Assembly: GCA_949130485.1 (NCBI GenBank)
Contig: OX422204.1
Location: 4,526,015-4,590,014 of the forward strand
DNA from: Agelas oroides
Taxonomy: Eukaryota; Porifera; Demospongiae; Agelasida; Agelasidae
Length of the DNA stretch: 64,000 nucleotides
Direction of reading: 5' to 3'
The notes below the pieces were generated by a model. The model saw nothing but the letters and a program-made list of their open reading frames with translations. It ran no database searches and was not told the origin of the DNA. Shown piece by piece: positions 10,701 through 21,125 of the stretch (positions are counted from its first letter, which is position 1; every line of letters begins with the position of its first letter). Both the position numbers and the translations under genes were made by a program.

Positions 10701-12111
10701 AGCGGCAAACTGGTTGGTGCCTATTGGGTGGTAGAGGTGGGCCGAGTGTGGCTTGTATTCTCAGGACATAGTTAGCCTAACCTCACAACAGGAAAACAAA
10801 CCTGGGCGGGACCTGGGGCGGCTACTTGGCATGTGCTGCGAACCGAGCTACAAACCAAGCTACAAACTGAGCTACAAATTGAGCTATGAACCGAGCTAAA
10901 AACCAAGCTACAAGTCAAGCTATTAACTGAGCTACGAATCGAGCTTTGAAACAAGCTTTTGGTCTGTGAATCGAGATTCGGACCTGTGAATTGAGCTGTG
11001 AACTGACTTATTACACTCCAGGGCCACCGTAAAACAGTAACTTTCGTTCCCACCAACTTCTAGCTTTAATCTCAAGAGTATGCCCCATCACCCCTCTATC
11101 TTGTGCGTGGTTATGCATCACTCATCACCATGGCTGTATCAGTCGAAAATGAGAGGAGAAGGTCTGGTAACGTTCAGCCAATTTCCTGGACTTCATTAAC
11201 GTAGATTGGCTTCTGGGGAGAATTTTCCAACTGCCAATCACATTGCAGAAAACACTATCTGTACTTGCAACACCAGAAATCCTTGACTACTTTAGCACAA
11301 TGACACAGCACACAGGGGAGTATGCCCCCAGACTCGCCTAGTTGTTGCATGTTCAGTACAGACATACTAGTAATAACCCAACCACTTCAAATTTGATGAC
11401 TAGGGCCCTGATACATTACATAAAGAGATTGATGGCTGATGGTTGCCCATGGCTGGAGCTCACTTTTCAAATCACTGGCAGCTTAGGGGTCCTGGGTTTG
11501 ATTCACTGGCTTTTCACTTTCCTGTCACTCACCTCATAACATGAAGTGTGTTTGTTTCCAGCTGAGGCAAAACACACTGTACTCGAGCATTTAGAATCTA
11601 CACTTTGTCTACTGTGCTGAAACTACAATTTGTTCAAGCAAGCAGCTCAGTGCTGCTCTGCAGATCCTGTGTTTAGATTCACCCCATGATGGTAAAAGAT
11701 GTAGTACCACTGGCATGACATCTGCCATTGCTTGATGATGTTTGCTATCACTGCTGAGATAAGTATGAGCTGGGTACTACTTTTTGTCTGTCTACTGTCA
11801 CCCCACCGTCCTTCTCCTTCCAGTCAAGAAGCTTCCAAAGACTGTATTTACTCAGCAAACAGTGGAATTGGATGGGAGAAGTCTACGTGTCCAAGGTGCA
11901 GAAACACAATCACAAAAGGTAGGTGGGGGGAAGGTTGGTTCAAGAATACCCCTGGTCAAGTCTAGTGTGGTTACTTCACACTTATGCCCACATATTGTAG
12001 ATCTAGTCAGTTACATTTTGTGCATGAGAGGTGGGGAAGAATAAAAAAGCTGGAGGTGATCATATATAGTTGTATGTCTCTTCTTCACAGACCAAAAAGA
12101 AATGGTGCTAA
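7770..12111 (+). CDS. Rab5: Rab5-like small GTPase, 3' four exons
   Basis: Rab5 is a membrane-anchored GTPase that governs early endosome fusion. Four exons join without a phase break: 7770-7892 (phase 0), 8630-8723 (ends phase 1), 11824-11918, and 12091-12111 with stop TAA. Exon one carries the G4 guanine-specificity box in LAGNKADL, a sequence diagnostic for Rab5. Exon two carries the G5 box ETSAK followed by [10 protein letters not shown]. Exon three begins VKKLPK, as in Rab5 after the last helix. The P-loop, switch I and switch II exons were not found and should lie upstream. The reconstructed C-terminus ends KKKWC with a single cysteine, whereas Rab5 proteins normally end in a double cysteine for geranylgeranylation; the last exon may be mis-spliced or the gene a divergent paralogue. 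The intron between exons two and three, about 3.1 kb, is filled by inserted elements. Rab22/31 is a less likely alternative. Confidence 0.85.
7893..8629. other. Rab5-like gene intron
   Basis: Bounded by donor gtgagc and acceptor ctgtatcag. A 111-codon minus-strand frame at 7919-8254 resembles no family I know and has no supporting context, so I do not call it a gene. Confidence 0.7.
8868..9145. repeat. 52 bp minisatellite, about five copies
   Basis: Units starting at 8868, 8920, 8972, 9024 and 9076 read tctaaagctcaattcatagc, then tcgattcacaggtccaaag, then a gtttgatttgc tail, with minor changes (acctgaagc in some). The array grades into shorter gtagctcgattt units up to about 9290. Confidence 0.85.
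9866..10390. mobile_element. 525 bp DNA element, 5 bp target duplication catgt
   Basis: Ends cagtggcggat and atccgccactg are inverted copies. The flanks catgt (9861-9865 and 10391-10395) are identical. A palindrome gggggcatgccccc lies near 9962-9975, followed by caggaaaatttttgatttc. The same core recurs in the elements at 36426 and about 37650. No coding sequence is recognised. Confidence 0.75.
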
Positions 12112-12640
12112 AGTTCGTGAATTTAATTTTGAAAGACTGGACACTTGCTCACATTTTGATATTTTTACAAGTGTACAAACAATTAGGCCACTCCAAGTTG
12201 TACTTGTGTTTCTGGTCCTCCACCCTTATATGTACGGACTGTTCCAACGTATGAGCATCCCCATAAATGTGCATGCACAGAAGCTGTGCACACTGGAATT
12301 CAAAGCTCCATAGTCAGTGCAGGTGAGAGCTTTATTTTTCCTTTTTCCAGTCTTGGCTGCACCTGGTTTTGATGAGATTGTGTTTCAAGCTAAATTATAG
12401 TGATATTTTGGGAGTTTTATACAGTACTTATCTCCATAGCTGCAAGATAAAATCTCGGAATGGCCTGGGAAGGAAGCTAACTTGTGTTGCTGATGTAGGG
12501 AAATCCTATAGGACTAGAAACAGAGGCACAACTTGAATTGGCCATGTATGTGTACTATTTATGCATGTTCTTGTGGTATATGCATCATATTTTTCATGTT
12601 TGTTTTATTTTGACAGTATAGCATCCTAGCGTTTAGTGTA
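12112..12640. other. 3' flank of the Rab5-like gene
   Basis: Follows the stop at 12109-12111 and should contain the 3' UTR. No strong polyadenylation signal was identified and nothing else was recognised. Confidence 0.4.
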
Positions 12641-12658
12641 CATGCATGAACAGCTATC

Positions 12659-14129
12659 ATGTATAACTTGCTAGCTGAACAAAAATGGCTCACCTGTAGT
12701 AACAGGATTACCAGGCCACTTCTACGAGCAGAATATCAACAACTAAGACGAAAGTTTGACTCCTTGGTTAGGAAGACTAAGAGAAAATGGTCGAACAGGA
12801 CTTGGGAGTTCCTGGATTCATCGCTACTGGGAGGTCCACAAACATTTTGGAACCAGCTAAGGAAACACACTGGACTGGGGAAGAAGAGGTCTCCCAAAAT
12901 CCCAATGGAGGTCATTGATGGGCAGAGGATTCTCACTAACAAGGAAGATGTGGTACACTGATTGCAACCCTCTTAAACAGAAGTGAGAATCCTATCCCCT
13001 CTAGTCATACAAACAAAGCTAGTAAAACTGAGTTTTTACCCCATCCAAATGAGACTTCCCCTCCTGATATGACTGAAGAGGCCTTGCAAGATACAATACA
13101 CCAGGACTTAGTGAAATGGGCACTCCTATGTCAGAAGAATGGCAAAGCAGTGGGTGCTGATGGATTGCCTGCGGAGGTGATCAAAAATCAAGTATGCTGT
13201 ACCTTTTTTCAAAGTCTCTTCTCTGCCTGTCTAAAGAATCTCTATATTCCCACAGTTTGGCATCATGGAATTATTACCCCAATACCAAAGAACAAAGCAA
13301 GTGACCCTAGAACACAAACTACAGAGGAATATCACTTCTCTCAGTACCATACAAGGCCTTTTGTTCAATTCTGAACCAATACATCCTAGAGTGGGCAGAA
13401 TATGCAGGGATCCTGTGCGAGGAACAAAATGGCTTTAGAGCTGGAAGGAGCTGTTTAGAACACATCTTCAGTCTTACTAGTATCATTGAATGCCGAAAGA
13501 AAATGCAGAAACCAACTTTTGCTTGTTTAGTAAAGCTTATGATAATGTCAAACATGGACTGCTATGGAAGAAATTGCAAGACATGAAATTTCCTGATAAA
13601 ATGTTGCAGATGTTGAAGTGCATATACCAAAAAAATATCAACTGTGTGAGAGTGAATGAGAGTTTCACTAAACCCTTCAGGGTCTCAACAGGTCTACGGC
13701 AAGGGTGTGTGCTATCACCAATTCTGTTCAATTTGTTTGTAAATGACCTCCCACTGGCTCCCAGCTTCTATCGCAGCCACTAATGAAGGGGTTCAGTTTG
13801 GAGACAGCACAATATCCAGTCTGCTATATGCCGATGATCTTGTCATGATAGCAGATAGTGAACGGGCCTTGCAGACACTACTTGGGGAAGTCCATGAATG
13901 GTGTTCCTTATGGAGCATCAAAGTTAACAGCAACAAGTCGGCTATAGTCCATTTCCGCCTACGTTCTCACCCCCTAACTTCAGCAAGTTTTACACTAGGA
14001 GAACTGGTTATTCCAATCTCCAGTCACTATATATATTTAGGCATACCTCTTGATGATCACCTGACTTTCCAGATGGCTGTGTATACACAAATTGAAAAAG
14101 CTCCCTGCTCCTTTTGTAGAGTGCTGTAG
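12659..14129 (+). pseudogene. LINE (non-LTR retrotransposon) reverse transcriptase, dead
   Basis: Reverse transcriptase of a non-LTR element, spread over several frames. In order: a pre-RT segment (12659-12961); the fingers motif ending ITPIPKN (13069-13290); NGFRAGRS (about 13425-13455); AYDNVKHGLLW (about 13535); GLRQGCVLSPILFNLFVND (about 13690-13750); and the catalytic LLYADDLVMIAD (YADD at 13827-13838). At least three frame changes and an early stop near 12959 separate these blocks. No endonuclease domain was seen upstream, so the copy is probably 5'-truncated, as is usual for LINEs. The clade was not resolved; CR1-, I- or RTE-related groups are all possible. Confidence 0.85.
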
Positions 14130-14844
14130 TGTCAGTAGCTGTGAGTAGTGCGTGATGCCTGCTTGTGAAAGCAAGCTTGTGTCTAGAAGCAGCAGAAAGG
14201 CCACAGTGGCCAAGACTGTATTTGTTGAGTAGGCCCAGGTCTCGCGGCCGTATGCCTAGCCTAGTTGGTGACCGTGGCCAGGTGCTTCGAGTGTTGGGCT
14301 GGGCTTTAACTAGAATACGCAATTTATCGTTGGTGCTAGAGTAAGCGATCGGTACTCGGACACCACCAATAATCGGACACTTGTACACGGAGAAATAAGC
14401 CACGCAGATAATCGGTTATACCACGGAAACGAAGGCTGGGCCCACTGAATCTGGTAACTGAAAAATGGAGCTCGAGCGTCAATTCCGGCTTGCAAGGAAG
14501 CGATTTATAGTAACAGTCCGTAACGTTCGATAATCGGCTACGAGTTACGTATTTTCGGACGTCGTTTCCTGTCCCTTCTCTGAAGCATCTTTCGGCAAGA
14601 TTTTTGCACCATCGGGGAGCTACAAGACCCTGCTGCTGCACGCCTGGTATTTGTCACCATAGCTCCCTTGGGCGCTGAAGGGTATCGCTGAAATGTTGAG
14701 GGGTCGCTCCCTCAATGATCGGACAGTAAATTTTCGCAGTTTTTCGCTGTGGACACCCCAAGCCACACATTAGGCTTACGATACCGGTATCATCGGAATG
14801 TACAGGTCCTCGCCAACGTAACGGTACAAGTCGCGTTTTTATAG
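14130..14844. other. Repeat-like intergenic DNA with recurrent tcggac
   Basis: Contains aatcggac, gatcggac and related motifs several times between 14345 and 14730. Open frames on the minus strand here match no family I recognise. It may be a decayed element but no ends were found. Confidence 0.3.
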
Positions 14845-15205
14845 TAGCGAGTCCAAATGATATTCATAACAGTGAAAAATTGCGTAACCCTTTTTGGAGC
14901 GGAAGTGCTATATTGAATGCGGCACCGTTGATTGTGTCTTGCAAAAACCCGCACCCACAGTCGAAATTTCGGCCAATAGCCTTGCAACGCACATCAAATT
15001 GAAGCGCTTTCGTTCTTCTTTTCAATTCTGCTGGTAAGAACAATCATTTTTTAAAAATTCTACCTTTTTTTGGGTGTTTTAGCCGCTTTTTACAAATTTC
15101 ACTGGACTTCTAAGGTATATGCAACTTTTACCATGGGAAATAGGTTTCTTAAGATGCAGATATCAATTTTTTTGGGTTGTATTTGCCGTCAAAACAGTCA
15201 CACTA
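14845..15205 (+). repeat. Copy 1 of the 5' region of the decayed 26-31 kb gene family
   Basis: Aligns along about 350 bases with 26207-26560: tagcgagtccaaatga, gcggaagtgc, ggcaccgttg, the splice-donor-like ctgctggtaagaac, gttttagccgctttt, ccatggga..aggtttctt and tttaccgtc/atttgccgtc. The downstream coding part of the family is absent here, since the sequence diverges after about 15205. This shows that the 5' region is multicopy. Confidence 0.8.
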
Positions 15206-15210
15206 CTGTG

Positions 15211-15945
15211 GCAACCAGCAAAAGCTCAGGACATTGCAAGCGAGTGTCACTCCAGTACAGTCATTTTCTGCTGAAACTTACTTTATTCCCATTAGGATTA
15301 CCAAAGGACCTCAGCTGATCTCAGAAATAAACATTCCACTCCTGATACCTGAGTGGTGGAGGCTGTGTGCTGACCTAAGAACTGCATAGGCTTGTGTATG
15401 TGGCAACGAGTCTGTTCATGTATAATAGAGCTAAAGAGTGTATGAAATCCACAACTGTAGCTGCTGGGAGATAAAGTGGGCCCACAGAATGATGGAGGAG
15501 AGAAGGGAGTGTTTGCAGTTGCAAAGAAGATGGACTATTAAGAGATGCGCAAACAAGAATGTGATGGTGAATGACCAGTGACTGGGTTGAAGGGAATAGG
15601 TGGACAAGCCGTACTGCCCTTCCTAGAGACTCAAGGCACTAAGGTGCAGATTATGATGACCATGCATGTTGGTGACTCCTGTCTGCAGGTTTGGGGACTC
15701 ACTGGTAGCTGCACTTAGACTTATTAGCCAAAACAAACGTCATTTTCATCATCAGAGTCATCCCCATAGACAGCTCTTGAAAGAAACAAACTTTAAACAT
15801 CTACCATAATATGCACTGATACCACTGCTGTGAGCTGTTGTGCTCCAAAAAAGGCTAGGATATCATAGCACAGGACTGATTTACATCCCCAGAAAATTTA
15901 AAACTGGATGAGGTGTTGTATGTACTTGATCTTTAAATGATGTTG
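15211..15945. other. Intergenic, no recognised feature
   Basis: No supported gene or repeat was recognised between the two dispersed repeats. Confidence 0.35.
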
Positions 15946-16144
15946 CGCGGTGCCACCCTCTCCATTGAAATTTGTTGTAAAAAGTGGGTACGGTACCATT
16001 TGACTTCGGAAAGCCATATCTTGGGGTAAAATATAGGTAACCCAGGCAATATGCATATCGTTCAATTGCTCTAAGGCTGCTCTTTAAGCCTGTATTAATA
16101 ACTTTTCTCGATTGTGAAAATTTGTTTTTTCTTTGGACACGCTA
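15946..16144. repeat. Dispersed repeat A, copy 1 (uninterrupted)
   Basis: From cgcggtgccaccctctcc to ggacacgcta. It aligns with 34350-34855, where a 299 bp element interrupts it. Here the target aatatgca is intact at 16048-16055. The repeat ends exactly where BEL gag sequence starts. Confidence 0.8.
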
Positions 16145-16965
16145 CCAGTCTGCTATCCATCTCAACCCGACCTCTCTGATGTTGATAAATTCAGCTATCT
16201 GCGATCCCTCCTTGACAGCACAGCCTCGATGCTATCGCTGGGCTTACCCTCTCTTCTGCCAACTATCAGCAAGCCATCGAGTTCCTTTGTAAGCGGTTTG
16301 GAAACAACCAAGTCATCATCTCCAACCACATGGACACTCTCATGAACATGGATGCTGTCTCCTCTGACCGTCACCTCAGGGACCTGTGTCGGCTCTACGA
16401 CAAAACTGAATCACATGTACACAGTCTGAAGTCGCTGGGGATTGAAGCTACGTCTTACGGAGCTCTACTCTCACCTGTACTCCTGGCCAAGTTGCCCCTG
16501 GAATTGAGACTTATTGTCAGTAGGAAGGTATCTGACTCTCACCTAGATATGGATGCACTACTTACTACTTTTGAGGAGGAATTGACAGCCCGAGAGAGAG
16601 CGAATCCTCGGTCTACCAGACGAAGTCAAGAAAGGGTGCATCACACTTCCTCTACCCTGTTTTCTGGTTCCCGAGATTCGAATGCCGAGTGTTCCTATTG
16701 TCAGCAATCTCATTTGCCTACAAACTGCTCTTCTGTGACTGATGTTGCTGTCTGTAAGCAGATCCTCAAGACCAGTGGCCGGTGCTTCAATTGTCTCCGC
16801 CGAAATCATGTTTCTCGTGATTGCAAGTCCTCCTCTAGATGCCAGAAGTGCAAGAGGAAACACCACACTTCCATCTGTGATGCTAATTGCAGCCAACCTC
16901 GTCACACTTCCATCCGTGATTCTAGTTCCAGCCAACCTAAGAGCTTGGCACACCCAATTGGATCT
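16145..16965 (+). pseudogene. BEL/Pao gag fragment with three zinc knuckles
   Basis: The structural protein of a BEL/Pao retroelement. The frame changes once near 16165 and again near 16230 before the long open stretch from 16330. Three Cys/His knuckle-like motifs follow each other: CSYCQQSHLPTNC (about 16690), CFNCLRRNHVSRDC (about 16783) and CQKCKRKHHTSIC (about 16840). The N-terminus is missing and the C-terminal part is cut by the insertion that begins near 16968. Confidence 0.85.
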
Positions 16966-16967
16966 GG

Positions 16968-17806
16968 GCTGGACCCAGGGGGTAGGTACAAAACCTGGAC
17001 TCTGGACTCTGGACTGGACCATGGACTGGACTATGGACTGGATTATGGACTCGATTTTGGACTTAATTTTAGATTGGAAAGCAGAATCTACTAACCTCAC
17101 GTTTCCAGGCCTTCTAACCGTCCACTTTTTGATTACTTGCAGTCTTGTGCCAAAGGTTGTGATTATACAGATTCCTATGGATGTTTTCAGTATATATGTC
17201 AGTGTTTAAAGTCTAGACAATGCATTAAGATAGAGCAAGAAGGCTGAGGTGTTGGGTAGTGAGTGTATCTGCTCAGGCAATGTGATTGTACAGCCAGTCT
17301 ACCCCAAGCTCACATTCCCATCACCATTTGCAAATTATAGGCAGTGTACTCGACAGCTGAAGTCACCGAGGCTTCCAGTCTGGCTGTTGCAAGGCTTGCT
17401 TCTACTCCTCTGCCATGAGTCCAGTAGCTCAGTGGTAAGAGCATCTGACTAGAGTATTCACAAGGTCCCAGGTTCGACTCCCAGCTGGATCTCTTTCCTT
17501 TCCCACTAAAGCTTACATTAGGCGTTATAATGCAACTCCTTGCCAACTAGCTGAGCTGGGAGGCTGTATGAGCAGAGTGATGGCTTAAACCAACCAGCCA
17601 GTCTTGCTAAAAGCTGCACAAATATCCGTTCCTACTGTTATGCCAATCCCCTGCTTATTGGGCAATCCAGCATTCATAGTCTTTTTTAGAGCTAGAACAC
17701 TATCGAGTCCAAAATCGAGTCCAAAATCGAGTCAATCCAGTCCATAGTCCAGTCCATGGTTCAGTCCAGAGTCCAGAGTCCAGGTTTTGTACCTACCCGG
17801 ACCCAG
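16968..17806. mobile_element. ~840 bp insertion in BEL with tandem-repeat inverted termini
   Basis: The left arm runs from ggacccagggggtaggtac into cctggactctggactctgg, atggactggactatgg and tcgattttgg (to about 17075). The right arm (about 17700-17806) is the reverse complement of the same series. Gag reads up to the left edge and BEL sequence resumes after the right edge, so this is an insertion. A tRNA-like segment lies inside. No transposase was found. Confidence 0.7.
17421..17492 (+). repeat. tRNA-like sequence (probable SINE head or tRNA pseudogene)
   Basis: tccagtagctcagtggtaag supplies a good A box with a paired D arm (GCTC..GAGC), and ggttcgactcc supplies a B box. The outer stem pairs at about six of seven positions. 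The anticodon stem does not pair, so this is not a working tRNA. It sits inside the insertion in BEL. Confidence 0.55.
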
Positions 17807-17859
17807 GAGCGGCCCCGTATCAACCGAGTACAACTTCTAGCAACCTCTGTTCTGACAAC

Positions 17860-19990
17860 TTACGGGCCGTGTTCCTCCAGACAGCTCGCGCAGTAATCCA
17901 CAATCCAAGCAATTCTCACATCTCCCTTGAAGTCCACCTCCTCCTCGAGCGTTCTGGGAATTGGAAGCCCTAGGAATCCGAGACGAAGAGAGGACGCTCT
18001 ATGATGACTTCACTGGAGTTGTTAAGTTTGAGAATGGGAGGTACAAGGTCCCCCTACCATGGAGAGAATTCCATGATCCGTTGCCAGACAACTACCAGCT
18101 GAGCGTAAACAGACTCCAAGGCTTGCTTCGCCGGCTCAAACAAGATCCAGCTATCCTCAAGGAATATGATGCCATAATCCAAGACCAGCTGAGAAAGGGA
18201 ATCATTGAAGCCGTACCAGCAGGCAAAACTCCTCCAAAGTCCACACACTATTTACCACACCATGCCATTGTGCGTCAGGACAAGTCTACAATGAAGGTGC
18301 GTGTAGTGTACGCCAAGATTGCCAACAGTCCATGCCTCAATGACTGTCTTCTGAAGGGTCCGAAATTCGATCAACTCATCTTCGACCTTTTGGTACGATT
18401 TCGATCGCACAAGATAGCTCTCACCGCAGATTTGGAGAAGGTATTTCTGATGGTGTCTGTGGATGAAGCCGACAGTGATGTCTTGCAATTCATCTGGGTG
18501 GAGGATACCTCGAAGGATCCATCTGACCTGAAAGTTTACTGATTTACCCGAGTTGTGTTTGGGGTCTCATCAAGTCCCTTCCTCCTCAACGCCACCATAC
18601 GTTTCCACTTAGAGAAGTACCTGGAGACAAGTGAAGGCTTGGTTCAGCATCTGCTCTGTTCCACATACGTTGATGACATCATATCTGGTGGACCCGCTGA
18701 AGATGAAGCTTTCAATTTATACACGGCATCCAAGAAGATCTTCTGTGAGGGAGGATTCAACCTGAGAAAGTTTCTGACCAACTCCAAACATCTTCAAGAG
18801 AGAATTGACCTCCAAGAGAGTCCAAAACCCAACAGTTCACCACTGCAGGATGAGCCAACCTTCTCAGAGACCACTCCCGGAGTCTCCCAATCCCCAGAAA
18901 TGGAAGAACACAAGGTCTTGGGAGTACCATGGAACCCAGAGTCAGACAAACCCATCTTTGGGGTCACTGACCTTGCTCGAGTTGCTCTCGACCTACACCC
19001 AACTAAACGAAATCTTGTCAGTCTTATCAGCAAGTTCTATGATCCTCTTGGATTTCTCTCTCCAGTAATCATCAGATTTAAGATCCTCTTTCAGAAGCTC
19101 TGTCAGTGCAAGTCTGACTGGGATGATGTCATCCCTGAAGGGCTGGTAGAAGAATGGAGGGGCTTGATCTCAGATCTCAACGAAGCTCAGCCTATATCTC
19201 TCCCGAGAAGCTACCTCTATGATATTACCGACCACATAACTTCAATTACACTCTGTGGGTTCTGCGATGCATCTATCAAGGCCTTCGCTGCTGTAGTCTA
19301 TCTCCTTCTAAGAACCAAAACCCACAGTGTGGTCAGATTCGTTGCTGCCAAGACGAGAGTAGCACCCTTACAATCTCAAACGATCCCTCGACTGGGATTG
19401 TTGTCCACCTTTCTGAAGCTTGTGGTCTCTATACACAACAGTCTTCAACCTCAGATGGCTCCTCTGGATGTAAGGTGTTACACTGATTCACTAGTTGCAC
19501 TCTACTGGATCCATGGCAAGGATAAGGAGTGGAAACCCTTTGTCCAGAATCGAGTAAGAGAGATATGACGCAATGTTCATCCCGATCTTTGGAACCACTG
19601 CCCAGGGAAAACCAATCCTGCTGACCTGCCCTCTAGGGGGCTCAGTATACTGGAGCTATCCGTCAGTCAGTTGTGGCGAGCGGGTCCTGAGTGGCTAAGT
19701 CTGGACTCCCCAATCTCTTCTGACATCGAACCTACACCTATGCCAGAGCTGTGCTTGCCAGAGTTAAAGACCAGTAGCAAATTGTCTCACAATCTGTTGG
19801 CCACCCAGAGGAGGCCCACTGTTGGAGATCTGATGTCCTGTGAAGACTTCAGCTCCCTTCAAAGGTTACTCAGAGTCACTGCATACGTCCTGAGAGCAGT
19901 GAACCGCTTCAAGGCCAAGCGGAAGTCTGACTCAATTCTTCCAATCACACTGACCCCTCAAGCTTTGGATCACCCATGCACAGAATGAGC
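17860..19990 (+). pseudogene. BEL/Pao pol: protease remnant, reverse transcriptase, RNase H region
   Basis: A short piece typical of the start of the BEL protease region (QTARAVIHNP near 17880) is followed within about 70 bases by the pre-RT motif FWELEALGI, so most of the protease has been deleted. Reverse transcriptase follows: YLPHHAIVRQ, RVVYA, LTADLEKVF, FGVSSSPFLL and the catalytic YVDD at 18666-18677. The RNase H/connection part includes FCDAS, RCYTDSLVALYW and PADLPSRG. In-frame stops interrupt at 18540-18542 and 19566-19568. The element cannot make its own enzymes. Confidence 0.9.
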
Positions 19991-20985
19991 TAGTCCTCCA
20001 GAAGGATTTTGATGCTCTGAGACGTCTATTTGGCCTATTCCTCGATGACAAAGGATTGTGGAGATGTGGCGGCCAGCTACGGAACACCGACATTCCAAGC
20101 ATCCAGTCCTGCTGCCCAGAAAGCACTCCTTAACTACCCTCGTAGCTCGCAATGCTCATCAACATGTGAGTCACAATGGGGTGAAAGAGACCCTTACAGA
20201 AGTCCGACGAAGGTACTGGGTCGTGAGAGGCCGGAGCTTCATCCGAGCTATAATACACAGATGTACAACCTGCAAGAAACATGAAGGAGCTCCATTCAAT
20301 GGTCCTCCACCTCTGCCAGAATTTAGAGTCAAGGAAGACCCAGCTTTCACCTATACGGGTGTGGATTTTGCAGCCCCCCTGTCTGTTCGAAAGGGATCTT
20401 CCAGTGGCAGCACTAAGGTGTGGATCTGTTTATTCACTTGCTTAGTCACTCGAGCCATCCATTTGGACATTGTACCCAATCTATCCACCATGACGTTCAT
20501 TCGGTGTCTGAAGCAATTCACAGCGAGACGAGGCCTACCCCGCAAGTTTCTGTCCGATAATGGAAAGACGTTCAAGGCTGCTGCAAAATTCCTTAGTGTC
20601 GTTTTCAAAGACGAGACTATTCAAGAACACCTGGTTAACCAAGGAAGCCAGTGGATTTTCAATGTGCATCTTGTGGTTGGCTGAAGACTCCTGAACCTTC
20701 CTGATTACTTGGGACATGTCTGCGATCCCGGAGATGAAGACTTTGAGGTTAACGCTAGCCAACTGACAAAGCGGGTGAAGCATCTTGCCAGCGTTCTGAA
20801 CCACTTTTGGAGAAGGTGGAGGTCAGAGTACCTAAACGAGCTCAGAGAGAGCTACCGCTACTCAGCGAAGAGGACTCTGAGTCGCCCTTCTGCGGAGATG
20901 TTGTTATCGATGCTCTACCACGTGGGCTCTGGAAACTTGGACGGATCCAAGAGATCCTCTCCAGTCGCGATGGGCTGAAACATAA
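19990..20985 (+). pseudogene. BEL/Pao integrase and C-terminal domain, internally deleted
   Basis: Two compensating frameshifts lie between 19980 and 20080. The zinc-binding H-H-C-C module is visible at about 20155-20290 (HQHVSHNG ... CTTCKKHEG). The first catalytic Asp is in YTGVDFAAPL and the second in LSDNGKTF. Right after QWIFN, near 20660, the sequence jumps to RLLNLPDYLGH (about 20685), so the segment that carries the catalytic Glu is missing. The C-terminal WRRWRSEYLNELRE motif follows at about 20812, with a frame change near 20890. Confidence 0.85.
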
Positions 20986-21125
20986 AGGGAGATGGGGATG
21001 GGGCATTTATGGCTTAAATGGATGGGGCATTTTATGGCTTAAATGGGTGGGGCATTTATGGCTTAAATGGGTGTGGCATTTATGACAAATTGGTGGGGCA
21101 TTTATGGCTCAAATGGATGGGGTGG
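20985..21125. repeat. ~24 bp minisatellite, five to six copies
   Basis: Units of the form gggtggggcatttatggctt with aaat between them, slightly variable in length. The array interrupts the tail of the BEL element just after its C-terminal domain. Confidence 0.75.

Larger units (their letters stand above)
8799..11040. mobile_element. ~2.2 kb element with minisatellite terminal inverted repeats, inside a Rab5-like intron
   Basis: The left end (aaacagtacagtggcc near 8800) and right end (ggccaccgtaaaacagt near 11038) are inverted copies. On both sides the terminus leads into arrays of short units of the type gtagctcgattt: left arm to about 9290, right arm about 10840-11010 in the opposite sense. 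The element is nested, because the 9866-10390 element lies in its middle. No transposase was recognised. The architecture of long inverted repeats made of tandem units recalls Foldback-type elements. Confidence 0.65.

Noticed and set aside
17421-17492. Functional tRNA gene
   Set aside because: A and B boxes are good but the anticodon stem does not pair, and it lies inside an inserted repeat.
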